Positions 30,640-40,843 of a DNA stretch of 64,000 nt are shown in pieces. The position numbers were made by a program, and so were the translations under genes. The stretch lies in the NCBI GenBank assembly GCA_037953745.1, contig JBAKBP010000787.1, forward strand, positions 1 to 64,000. The letters are read 5' to 3'. The DNA is from Lithodes maja (lineage: Eukaryota > Arthropoda > Malacostraca > Decapoda > Lithodidae). The notes below the pieces were generated by a model. It saw nothing but the letters and a program-made list of their open reading frames with translations, searched no databases and was not told the origin of the DNA. How positions within the stretch are numbered: position 1 is the first letter of the stretch; every line of letters begins with the position of its first letter.

Positions 30640-30742
30640 AGGGAAGGTGCAAGTGGTCCTCCGGGAGGGACAGTGCCGCATATCCGGAGGTACTTGTACA
30701 TCAAGCCATTAGCCGAGAATATTGAGGACAATACAGCAGTAT
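30640..30742. repeat. Direct repeat, copy 1
   Basis: 'gtggtcctccgggaggga', 'gccgcatatccgg' and 'attgaggacaat' recur in the same order at 31140-31228. Confidence 0.7.
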
Positions 30743-30755
30743 GGTTAGGGGTTTT

Positions 30756-30890
30756 GTAGGAGGTAGAGGAATGGGTGGGAGAGGAGGAGGAGTAGGGGGG
30801 GGGGGGGGGGAGGAGGAGGTAAGGTACTACAGGGAGGAGGAAAGTGTGAGAGAGGAGTGTGTGTGTGTGTGTGTGTGTGTGCTGGGGAGG
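30756..30890. repeat. G-rich duplicated block, copy 2, with G-run and (GT)n
   Basis: Second copy of 24821-24900, with a run of about 16 G inserted and a (GT)n tract at its right end. Confidence 0.8.
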
Positions 30891-31139
30891 GTGGGACATA
30901 CTACATATAAATAAGTTGTTTAAGGCCAGCGATAGTACTGAAGATAAATATGGTAGTAAAAAAAAAAAAAAAAAAAAAAAAATCTTAAAAGGGAAAGTTT
31001 GAATTCGAACGCAAGTCTACAGATATCGGCAGTATCGCTTCATCGTACCTGACACAACATATCAATAAGTAGGGAAGGAAACTGTATACGTGCAAAGATC
31101 AAGATTCAATTAAGTTTAGTAGCAAAACAATATTCAGAA

Positions 31140-31228
31140 GGAAGATACTAGTAGTCCTCCGGGATGGATATGCCGCATATCCGAAGGTACTTAATTGTAG
31201 ATCAAACCATTAGCAAAGAATATTGAGG
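31140..31228. repeat. Direct repeat, copy 2
   Basis: Diverged copy of 30640-30742. The sequence between holds an A-run near 30958 and nothing coding. Confidence 0.65.
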
Positions 31229-31428
31229 ACAATTATGTTGCTTACATATGCAAGGGTCATGTATATTGGCTTGCAAAAGGATATGAATTGGCACTTAACA
31301 GATTATTTAAATAAAAGCTGTGTTAGAGGCTCAGAGGGATATGTATATACTGTACATTGTCAATCTATTAAATGAGAATAGCAGTGATAAGTAAAGAAAT
31401 ACTGACTGATATTATAAGTGTGACATGA

Positions 31429-31973
31429 TCAATGAAAATATGAAATCGTATAGAGGGCGTTACAAAGGGTTTTAAGTGTGACCTTGTAAGAAAGAAGAGA
31501 TGTGTGGAGGGCAAGGGGTGCATACTTATAAGGTTCATGTTTCATGTTTACAGTACATATTATTGTGGGGGGGGCAAAGTTCTTGTGTTTTTTTAGTATG
31601 TTATTGATTACGTTATTCTTTAGCATGTATATTGCTTGATCCTCAATTGTGGTTAACTGATTATTCCTGTATTCCCTAATCATTGGGCATTCCAAGATAT
31701 AGTGCTCGAGAGAGTGTTTGTTGGGAGCTCTGCAAACCCTACATTGCCTGTGCTCTTCTTCTACTGCCAATTCAGCTGCCATGGATAACAATAGCCAAGC
31801 CTTATTCTTGCATGTACTGAGTCTACCCACCTACTCGTACGTTTACCATAGGTGTATTTGGTCGTAAATGCTACTTTATTGTAGTAGTTGAAAGATCGGC
31901 TGGTATTATGATGTCTAGCTCTGTCTTCATCCACTCTTTCTTCTTGTGTCTTTTTAATTATAGTTCTCATTTG
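31429..31973 (-). pseudogene. C-terminal end of a non-LTR retrotransposon polyprotein, interrupted
   Basis: Two frames together read a retroelement C-terminus: KTQEERVDEDRARHHNTS and ARIRLGYCYPWQL, then, after a shift near 31785, a zinc-binding motif C-x2-C-x5-H-x3-H-x4-C in CRVCRAPNKHSLEHYILEC. This RNase H-plus-knuckle ending occurs in Jockey/I-type LINEs. Coding similarity stops where the gypsy LTR begins at 31974, and no continuation was found beyond 46714. The element was either already truncated or lost its upstream part. Clade not settled. Confidence 0.65.
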
Positions 31974-33827
31974 TGTTACGACCGGGCACTCAGGTACACT
32001 AGGGCTCTCAAACAGGACTCGAGTATGGCTCGCTGCCACAACGGAAACACACGATCCCAACCCCAGAGTACTGCCAGCCGAACAAAAACACAATACCCTC
32101 CAGAGTTCTATCTGCTATAACGGGGTATACAAGAACTCGGTACTAGCGTTTCACAACAGACTAATAAAAAGACGGGAGTTATCTAGTCTGGTCAACAATC
32201 AAACAAAGAAGTAAATACAACAACACCAAAGAATAGGGTTGGCCGAAGCCGAAGTAATCCACCCTTGACTAAGAACTTAAGAAGTCCTCCACCCTCTACT
32301 TCGGATCGGCACTATTACGTTATGTTAAACAATAGTCCTCGAGCATCGAGCAAGGAATCTTCTGATAAAGTTAGATGCTTCTCGGATACTCGTAAGAAGT
32401 AAGTATCGGATTTTGAACAGCAATTCAATAAGCAACACACTGGCAATTAACTAATATTAAAGGCTTTAAATTGACATAAGAAGAATTATAAGAATAGACA
32501 GTAGTAAATGGCAAACATATAAAAGAAGTACTCCGACAATGCACTGGCAATAGCCTACTAGGATTGTGCTCGGGGGCCACTAATCTCTAAAGTAGCTATG
32601 CGTGCCACACATGAAATCAATAGTGCATAAACAATAACATACATAAGGAAAGCTTCAACACTATGCTGTATCTGCTGACCGAGCAAAGTCTAGCTGGGAT
32701 GTAATAGGCTAGGAAACAATGGCTGAGCAAGCGGCTCGTAGCCTAGCGAGGTCCTTAAGGCTGTGCGGCCAAATTACGTTAATTGACGGGATGCTCTCTT
32801 GAGAGATCCAGATCACTAGTATCTGGTTCTCTCCTGGCGATCCTCTCAAAGTCAAGCAAACGAGTTAGCACAGTGCTGGGTGGCAGAGGCAAAAGCCCTC
32901 ACTCACAACACAGCGCTAAGCTCACAAGGTACACAGTCAGAAAGACCACCTAGGCTTCCCCAAGTCTCCGTTGCGATTGTACAGGTTCAACAAAACCTAA
33001 TACACATAGGGAATCACAACTCTAGTAGCCTCATCCCAGTCTAGCATCACCTAGATCAGCAGAAAACAGGAACATGAATAATCATACACAGGGAAATGCA
33101 TATACGAGTGCAACAAACATTAATCAATCCTATTCTAGTTATCCCTTCCAAAATAGGCTATTCTAATAGGCATATATCTCGTGAGAACTCAAGCGATAAT
33201 ACTTTGGCTGACTAAATCTGCACCAAAGGGGTCATTGAGGTTAAAAAGGTTCAGGAGAAGAAGAAGGTAGGCGGTACAGAGAGTAGGGAAAGTTCACATC
33301 AGTCGGAAGAATATATATAGTTGCAAGGGATATAAGAAGTCGCTCTGCCTGATGAGTTCTGAGGAAAATGCGGCTAGACTTCCCTTTTTAATACTCGGCC
33401 CTCTAGTGAGCATATCGCCAACTACTAAGGACCGCCCACTAGCAATCATTACGTAATATTCTCTCTCAATCTGGGATCGACAAAGGATTTCCCACGCGCT
33501 GAAGAGGGAGGAGGGAGGAGGGAATTAGGCCTACCTGCCCGCGTGGCGCACTCACTGGTCCTCGCCACGCAATTGCTCTCTCTCTCCTCTCATCATTACA
33601 TATAAGTCCCACACACAACACTTATAACTAATGATATAAAATAGAACTCGTTGACTCAGATGAAAACAAAATACATATTTATAATACTTATAGTACAACG
33701 GCTCACATAAACTAAGTTAGGAAACTTTACACAGACTACAGCCAAAGTTCCTGCCCTGACGATCCTAGCGAGAGTGGGGCATGACTGGGCGTTCTGTACA
33801 GCATGCTCATACTCGACATGCGTCACA
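31974..33827 (-). repeat. Gypsy LTR 1 (3' LTR of element 1), 1,854 bp
   Basis: In plus coordinates it runs from TGTTACGACCGGG to ...CATGCGTCACA, giving TG...CA ends. It aligns along its full length with 38493-40356 and 44852-46714. It contains (GAGGAGG)n and CT runs. The ORFs inside look like chance. Left flank ATTTG does not match the sequence after LTR 3. Confidence 0.93.
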
Positions 33828-33838
33828 CCTCCCCCAAG
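33828..33838 (-). promoter_or_regulatory. Polypurine tract of element 1
   Basis: The complement reads CTTGGGGGAGG directly before the LTR start TGTGACG, the usual place for plus-strand priming. The same sequence lies at 40357. Confidence 0.8.
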
Positions 33839-34306
33839 ATTTTACTTGCTCAACCCTGAGCTAAAATCTGATACACAGAACCCCATCAAGCCCCCCACAC
33901 CCAGCGACCGCATGGCACTAAAACAAAGCTGAGATTATCACTAAAACACATCTTAAAAAAAAAATTACATTTTATAACTCCTCCCAACAATAGCAAAAGA
34001 CACAATATCATGCTCCCAGAGCGAGCTTACAGCAGCTCAGCCGTTTGATAGTTCGTGGACTACTCAAACTTAATAGGCTATGACAAACTTATACAATTAT
34101 CTATATCAAAAAGAAAGAGTTTTTATATGATTTTTATATTTTAATATGTTTTTCCCGGCTGCACTATAAGGGCAGCCTATTTTTCTTCTATACCAAACGC
34201 TCAACTCCTGCTTTACGACCCAATACGCTGGGCTACAACCGCGAGCCAACAAGCACCAAGCGCAAAATACTATTCAAACTAAAGCAGGAGGCTACCGTGT
34301 GTCAAT
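33839..34306. other. Element 1 3' untranslated region
   Basis: Between the stop of the fused ORF and the polypurine tract. AT-rich, with a small inverted repeat CTCCTGCTTT / AAAGCAGGAG (about 34206 and 34282). No integrase is encoded here, although a complete gypsy element would usually carry it in this part. Confidence 0.7.
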
Positions 34307-37300
34307 CTACCCAGGATCATATACCCTTGAACGACCATCTGCAACCACGTTGTCACATCCGGCAATATGGCGTATGTCCAGGTTATATACCAATAACCTT
34401 AGTGACCACCTGGTCAGCCTCATATTCCGATTGTGAAACTGGTCCAAGAACTTGAGAGGGTGATGATCTGGGTAAACTACAACGACCGGACCATAGGCTG
34501 GAACATAGACCTCGAAATGCCCCAGCGCAAGCACAACCGCCAGCAGCTCCTCCTCGACAACAGAGCAGCTCCCCTGGGCCGAATTGTACTTCTCCGAGCA
34601 GAAACTAACAGGATGCTCCAGCCCATCATTGTCCTTTTCAATTTCATTCATCAGGTTCTGAACCGTTGCTGGTGCATTCTCAAGTCCGTCAGGCATAACA
34701 TTGCACTGGTAGGTACTCCCGTCCACAACAAAACCACATACCTCTTTAGCACGCTCGGACAAAGTTACAGGCAACGACCACTCACGACATTCCTTATCCC
34801 TCAGACCCTTCATCCACACGTAATCCAGCTCTGCTTGCACCATAGGCTGTCGAGCCGGATTTATACGGTAGGGAATTAAACTGAGCCTTGCACTATCTCC
34901 AGTCTGCATGTCGGATTCTACCCCGTACATCAGGCCTGTAGAAGCAACAAACATGCGAAAGTACTGCCATAGCCTAGTAAACAACTGCCTTGCACTGTCT
35001 CCACGAACAACATGCCTAGTGCCCTCCCACAACCCAGCCGAGACCGCAGCTTCTAACCTGTAGTCTCCCTCCTTCTCCACCTTCGTCCCTAGAACAGCCA
35101 GGTCATGAGAGGGACAATCAGTACCACCTGTGCAGTCACTCCCATAGTTCATTATTGCTAAGGCTTCCCCGCCGATACCGTACATGCGCACCCCCGCATT
35201 CCTTGTGACGACATCTGCCTGCTCAGCATCACCGCTTTTAGAGACATGGCCAGATACAGTCGGTCTATGGTAGGGCTGTTGCATTAGACTAGAGCAGCAT
35301 TGGGAGGCTATGTGACGACCGGGCACATCCACTCCACAGCCAACCTTACCAATCTGCTCAATGTCCTCCTTTTGACCACCACCCTTGGCAGCCATGGGTC
35401 GACCCTGACCTGGCAACCATGCCAAAGCCTCGTCGCCCACCTTGAACCACCGAAACAACGAGGCTAACGGTCTTTCAACATTCACGTGACCTGCCCGCGG
35501 AACATCTCGCACCGCCCGAGTTGTGAGACTCAGGGGCTCGGCACGACCAGTGGGGTATGAACCGAGCTGGTGCTGGAGTGCTGCACACTGCTGCTCAGGC
35601 AGGTGCTCTAGCGCTTCCACAGCCACCAGACTCGTGTCCCCCGCCCACTGTTCCGCCGAGACATGACAATCCCTTCTCTCCTCCACCTGTGCCCTACTAC
35701 CCCCCTCTCCTTCTCCACCTTGGCCGCGGCAGACCAACGCAGGGACAGTAGGCTGCTCAGGTGGTTGCCTCACAAACTCCTCCAACAGGTTCACATGACA
35801 TGCTTCCCCGTCCTCGTGTTTAATCTCGACAGCACCATTACCACACTTCTGAACTTCCGGATCCTCCAACTGCAGTTTACAAATATCTGAGGGAACCAAC
35901 CTGTCTAGATGCTTCCGAAGCAACCCAAGTCCTCCCCCAATATCAAACTGAGCAACCCTTTTTTCTCTCCGTGTGCAACGTTGCTGCCTCGGAGTCTCTT
36001 CCTGCCCTACCTCCTCACTAGCTGTGACAGGTCCTGGGGCCTCTCCAGACTCTAACATAGGGGCCAATACTGAATCACCCAGGAGAGCCGCCGAGTCAAA
36101 ACTCTTAAAACCAACTCCAGCTTTAGCCTCCTCCTGTTGATCGTTCCTCTGCTGGTCTGAAGACGGAGGACTAGGCTGTGACACTTTATCTGCCCGAGCT
36201 CGGGTGACAACACACGCCATGGGTTGTGTCTGGCACTGCTCGACCCACTCTTGCTCTTCCCCACTCACGTCGGCCGGCCTCTCGGCAACGACTAAGGGTA
36301 GAACCTCAGAAGCGGGCATTGCAAAGTCGTTGCCGAGAAGAAGGTCGACGCCCTCCACTGGCAGTTTCTCCACAATCCCAACATCCAATTCACGTGCCAC
36401 ACCATCCACCTCCAACTCCAACCGCACCAGCGGGTATGACCGAGTTGCATTAATACCCTGCACCACTACCACCCGAGCCGCATTTATAGGGTAGCCAGTC
36501 AAGTTATTCATCAGAGTCTGGGAAGCACCTGTATCACGCAAGACCTCTACTCCATGCTTGCGCCCCGCCCACATCACGCAACCCCGCCCTCTATGGTCGC
36601 AAAAAGCATCCTGAGCAGGGTTCGAGCCTCCCAGGTGCTTCTGCATTGGCTGTGCCTCAGCCTCTGACGAACTGCCCCGGGCAAACTCAGAAAACTTCGG
36701 AGACACACCAATGTTGCAGGCCAAAGACACAGCTGCTGTAGGTGGTTTGCTAGGACAGACTCTTGCAAAGTGCCCCTTTTCATGACAATGATAACACTCC
36801 AACTCCCCTCTGGGCTTCCCTTGGTACTGGGAAGGGCCCGGCCCCTTCTTAAATGGGACGGTGCTAGTCTTGTGGTCAGTCTTGGTATCATAGCTCTTGT
36901 ACTTGTTTGCATAATGTATATCACTAACTCGGGGGGGTGGGGCGTCACGCCCCTTGTTACCTGCCTCACTACGCTGGGCAGACCCGCACCCACGAATTAG
37001 CGATAGCCGGAGGTCAGCCATCTCAGCTGCCTCCTGTAGAGTTTTTGGGTTCTTTTCTTTAATAGTTAAAGTCATTTCTGCACCTGTACACTTATAAAAC
37101 TGCTCGAGCAGAAACAGCTCAGTCAACTGTTCGGCCGTCTCAGCTTTCTCAGAACGTGTCCAGTTTGTAAGTGCATCTTTTAAGTCCCGGGCATGTTCAA
37201 GAAAGGTCGCCTCCCTAGTCTTCGTAACACCCCGAAACTTCAATCGATATGTTTCTGGTTGCAACTCGTATGCCCGTAGGACAGCTCTCTTCAATTCTGG

Positions 37301-38278
37301 GTAGTCAATGCAAGACTCTAAAGGCAGTGCATCATAAGCCTTCAGACCCTTACCCGTAAGTCTTGAGGAGACTAGAGCTGCCCACTTCTCTTCAGGCCAA
37401 TTATGCTCCCTACACTTCTTCTCAAAACGATTAAAAAATTCTGTGACTTCAGTTTCACTAAATGCCGGCACCAATTTGACTAAGTGGGACAAGGACTGTT
37501 CTCTTACTTGGCCCTCACGGCCCATCCGAGTCCCTGTCGACTCTGCACGAGTCTTATCAAAATCTATTTGAGCACAATATTTCTCTGAGTCGTACCTAAG
37601 CTCAGCCTCGTGCCTCCTGGTCTCATTCTCCGCCTCAATCTCATGCCTCCTAGTCTCATTCTCCTGCCTCCTGGTCTCAGCCTCAATCTCCTGCCTCCTA
37701 GTCTCATTCTCCTGCTTCCTAGCCTCAACCTCAATCTCCTTCTCCTGCTTCCTAGTCTCATTCTCCTGCCTCCTGGTCTCAGCCTCAGCCTCAATTTTAG
37801 CAAGCTCAAGTCTAAATATCATATCTGGAGACAGGCAGGAAGAGGGAGCTGCCACTACTGAAGGAGGGGGGGCAAAAACTGGGGAACCACCATGTGCACC
37901 GCCCGAGGGCACTCCAATCTGCCAATTCTCATCCCTCTGTGGGAGAGTGCTAACCTCCGGCAACTGAGTGGACGGCACTGTGGGAGTCGAGTGAGAGGGG
38001 ATCTGGGGAGGAACCCCCCCAAACGCCCTCTCCTCCGAAACCCCATGTCGCCCACGCAACACCCAGGAAATCAGCTCCCCCTTGGACATCCCTATTACAT
38101 TGGATAGGCCCAAAACCTTGGCTATCAGGTGCAAGCCATAAACATTCACCCCAGTCAGCCTCTCCTCCGTCACGTGGTACCGCTTACTCACAAAAACTCT
38201 AGCATCCTCCTCACTGATTACTAACGGCACCTCTTCAAATGGCATCTCTCGCTCCTCGTCAGTGCTAGGGCACGACAT
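34307..38278 (-). CDS. Gypsy element 1: Gag-protease with RT/RNase H remnants (1,323 aa)
   Basis: The ATG at 38278 is chosen over a GTG four codons upstream because it matches the start of the plus-strand relative. Gag: a charged repeat-built coiled coil (about 160-230, ETRRQEN/ETRRHEIE units), a SCAN-like capsid region (about 262-430), and a CCHC knuckle CYHCHEKGHFARVC near 495. Retropepsin follows, LRDTGAS near 580 and LLLGND further on. After that come a linker, short pieces resembling an integrase end (HVNLLEEFV; FKVGDEALAWLPGQG) and RT entry (PYRINPARQPM). The RT fingers and thumb are cut down and no YxDD is present. RNase H is partial, ending GCDNVVADGRSR. Despite the losses the frame has no stop. 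Gag and protease look functional; RT is not, and integrase is absent. Confidence 0.85.
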   Translation of the reverse strand: MSCPSTDEEREMPFEEVPLVISEEDARVFVSKRYHVTEERLTGVNVYGLHLIAKVLGLSNVIGMSKGELISWVLRGRHGVSEERAFGGVPPQIPSHSTPTVPSTQLPEVSTLPQRDENWQIGVPSGGAHGGSPVFAPPPSVVAAPSSCLSPDMIFRLELAKIEAEAETRRQENETRKQEKEIEVEARKQENETRRQEIEAETRRQENETRRHEIEAENETRRHEAELRYDSEKYCAQIDFDKTRAESTGTRMGREGQVREQSLSHLVKLVPAFSETEVTEFFNRFEKKCREHNWPEEKWAALVSSRLTGKGLKAYDALPLESCIDYPELKRAVLRAYELQPETYRLKFRGVTKTREATFLEHARDLKDALTNWTRSEKAETAEQLTELFLLEQFYKCTGAEMTLTIKEKNPKTLQEAAEMADLRLSLIRGCGSAQRSEAGNKGRDAPPPRVSDIHYANKYKSYDTKTDHKTSTVPFKKGPGPSQYQGKPRGELECYHCHEKGHFARVCPSKPPTAAVSLACNIGVSPKFSEFARGSSSEAEAQPMQKHLGGSNPAQDAFCDHRGRGCVMWAGRKHGVEVLRDTGASQTLMNNLTGYPINAARVVVVQGINATRSYPLVRLELEVDGVARELDVGIVEKLPVEGVDLLLGNDFAMPASEVLPLVVAERPADVSGEEQEWVEQCQTQPMACVVTRARADKVSQPSPPSSDQQRNDQQEEAKAGVGFKSFDSAALLGDSVLAPMLESGEAPGPVTASEEVGQEETPRQQRCTRREKRVAQFDIGGGLGLLRKHLDRLVPSDICKLQLEDPEVQKCGNGAVEIKHEDGEACHVNLLEEFVRQPPEQPTVPALVCRGQGGEGEGGSRAQVEERRDCHVSAEQWAGDTSLVAVEALEHLPEQQCAALQHQLGSYPTGRAEPLSLTTRAVRDVPRAGHVNVERPLASLFRWFKVGDEALAWLPGQGRPMAAKGGGQKEDIEQIGKVGCGVDVPGRHIASQCCSSLMQQPYHRPTVSGHVSKSGDAEQADVVTRNAGVRMYGIGGEALAIMNYGSDCTGGTDCPSHDLAVLGTKVEKEGDYRLEAAVSAGLWEGTRHVVRGDSARQLFTRLWQYFRMFVASTGLMYGVESDMQTGDSARLSLIPYRINPARQPMVQAELDYVWMKGLRDKECREWSLPVTLSERAKEVCGFVVDGSTYQCNVMPDGLENAPATVQNLMNEIEKDNDGLEHPVSFCSEKYNSAQGSCSVVEEELLAVVLALGHFEVYVPAYGPVVVVYPDHHPLKFLDQFHNRNMRLTRWSLRLLVYNLDIRHIAGCDNVVADGRSRVYDPG

Positions 38279-38472
38279 ACTGAAGTCCACAAAAAAATTC
38301 TCGAGACAAAAGTGTTAAACTTCCTTATGCAAGCACTAATTACTAAATTAACTGGAGTCTCTTAAATGCTCTACCAATTGCCATACAAAAAAAAATATTC
38401 TTCAATATGCACGCTAAAGTACAAACAAACAAATGTTGTACAACTCTGCAAAAATTTATACTGTTCACAAAA

Positions 38473-38490
38473 TCCTAAGCAAGGTCGCCA
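38473..38490 (-). promoter_or_regulatory. Primer-binding site, element 1
   Basis: The complement reads TGGCGACCTTGCTTAGGA two bases after the 5' LTR end (...CGTAACA). It begins TGGCGACC, as in the tRNA-Arg-type sites of Drosophila 412/mdg1-group elements; tRNA identity is inferred. Confidence 0.75.
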
Positions 38491-38492
38491 TT

Positions 38493-40356
38493 TGTTACGA
38501 CCGGGCACTCGGGTACACTAGGGCTCTCACACAGGACTCGAGTATGGCTCGCTGCCACAACGGAAACACACGATCCCAACCCCAGAGTACTGCCAGCCGA
38601 ACAAAAAACACCAATACCCTCCAGAGTTCTATCTGCTATAACGGGGTATACAAGAACTCGGTACTAGCGTTTCACAACAGACTAATAAAAAGACGGGAGT
38701 TATCTAGTCTGGTCAACAATCAAACAAAGAAGTAAATACAACAACACCGAAGAATAGTGTTGGCCGAAGCCGAAGTAATCCACCCTTGACTAAGAACTTA
38801 AGAAGTCCTCCACCCTCTACTTCGGATCGGCACTATTACGTTACGTTAAACAATAGTCCTCAGGCATCGAGCAAGGAATCTTCTGATAAAGTTAGATGCT
38901 TCTCGGATACTCGTAAGAAGTAAGTATCGGATTTTGAACAGCAATTCAATAAGCAACACACTGGCAATTAATTAATATTAAAGGCTTTAAATTGACATAA
39001 GAAGAATTAGAAGAATAGACAGTAGTAAATGGCAAACATATAAAAGAAGTACTCCGACAATGCACTGGCCATAGCCTACTAGGATTGTGCTCGGGGGCCA
39101 CTAATCTCTAAAGTAGCTTATGCGTGCCACACATGAAATCAATAGTGCATAAACATTAACATACATAAGGAAAGCTTCAATACTATGCTGTATCTGCTGA
39201 CCGAGCAAAGTCTAGCTGGGATGTAGTAGGCTAGGAAACAATGGCTGAGCAAGCGGCTCGTAGCCTAGCGAGGTCCTTAAGGCTGTGCGGCCAGATTACG
39301 TTAATTGACGGGATGCTCTCTTGAGAGATCCAGATCACTAGTATCTGGTTCTCTCCTGGCGATCCTCTCAAAGTCAAGCAAACGAGTTAGCACAGTGCTG
39401 GGTGGCAGAGGCAAAAGCCCTCACTCGCAACACAGTGCTAAACTCACAAGGTACACAGTCAGAAAGACCACCTAGGCTTCCCAAGTCTCCGTTGCGATTG
39501 TACAGGTTCAACAAAACCTAATACACATAGGGAATCACAACTCTAGTAGCCTCATCCCAGTCTAGCATCACCTAGATCAGCAGAAAACAGGACCATGAAT
39601 AATCATACACAGGGAAATGCATATACGAGTGCAACAAACATTAATCAATCCTATTCTAGTTATCCCTTCCAAAATAGGCTATTCTAATAGGCATATATCT
39701 CGTGAGAACTCAAGCGATAATACTTTGGCTGACTAAATCTGCACCAAAGGGGTCATTGAGGTTAAAAAGGGTTTCAGGAAAAGAAGAAGTTAGGCGGTAC
39801 AGAGAGTAGGGAAAGTTCACATCAGTCGGAAGAATATATATAGTTGCAAGGGATATAAGAAGTCGCTCTGCCTGATGCGTTCTGAGTAAAATGCGGCTAG
39901 ACTTCCCTTTTTATACTCGGCCCTCTAGTGAGCATATCGTCAACTACTAAGGACCGCCCACTAGCAATCATTACATAATATTCTCTCTCAATCTGGGATC
40001 GACAAAGGATTTCCCACGCGCTGAGGAGGGAGGAGGGAGGAGGGAGGAGGGAATTAGGCCTACCTGCCCGCGTGGCGCACTCACTGGTCCTCGCCACGCA
40101 ATTTCTCTCTCTCTCCTCTCATCATTACAAATAAGTCCCACACACAACACTTATAACTAATGATATAAAATAGAACTCGTTGACTCAGATGAAAACAAAA
40201 TACATATTTATAATACATATAGTACAACGGCTCACATAAACTAAGTTAGAAAACTCTACACAGACTACAGCCAAAGTTCCTGCCCTGACGATCCTAGCGA
40301 GAGTGGGGCATGACTGGGCGTTCTGTACAGCATGCTCATACTCGACATGCGTCACA
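38493..40356 (-). repeat. Gypsy LTR 2, shared by elements 1 and 2 (1,864 bp)
   Basis: Serves as 5' LTR of element 1 and 3' LTR of element 2. TG...CA ends. It carries many private differences in its left part, for example 'ctcgggtac' and 'gtagcttatgcg'. To the right of about 39400 it is almost identical to LTR 3. Confidence 0.93.
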
Positions 40357-40367
40357 CCTCCCCCAAG
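40357..40367 (-). promoter_or_regulatory. Polypurine tract of element 2
   Basis: Complement CTTGGGGGAGG directly before LTR 2, identical to the tract of element 1. Confidence 0.8.
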
Positions 40368-40843
40368 ATTTTACTTGCTCAACCCTGAGCTAAAATCTGA
40401 CACACAGAACCCCATCAAGCCCCTCACACCCAGCGACCGCATGGCACTAAAACAAAGCTGAGTTTATCATCAAAACACATCTTATTATAAAAAAAAAATT
40501 CACATTTTATAACTCCTCCCAACAATAGCAAAAGACACAATATCATGCTCCCAGAGCGAGCTTACAGCAGCTCAGCCGTTTGATAGTTCGTGGACTACTC
40601 AAACTCTATAGGCTATGACAAACTTATACAATTATCTATATCAAAAAGAAAGAGTTTTTTTATATGATTTTTATATTTTAATATGTTTTTTCCGGCTGCA
40701 CTATAAGGGCAGCCTATTTTCTTCTATACCAAACGCTCAACTCCTGCTTTACGACCCAATACGCTGGGCTACAACCGCGAGCCAACAAGCACCAAGCGCA
40801 AAATACTATTCAAACTAAAGCAGGAGGCTACCCGTGTGTCAAT
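40368..40843. other. Element 2 3' untranslated region
   Basis: Aligns with 33839-34306 apart from small indels. No ORF. Confidence 0.7.

Noticed and set aside
31761..32093. Single 110-codon protein across the LTR border
   Set aside because: The N-terminal third is translated LTR sequence; only the part left of 31974 is LINE-derived.
37564..37861. Arg/Leu-repeat ORFs (RLRLRPGGRRMRLG and similar)
   Set aside because: Other frames of the repeat-coded coiled coil in the gypsy Gag.
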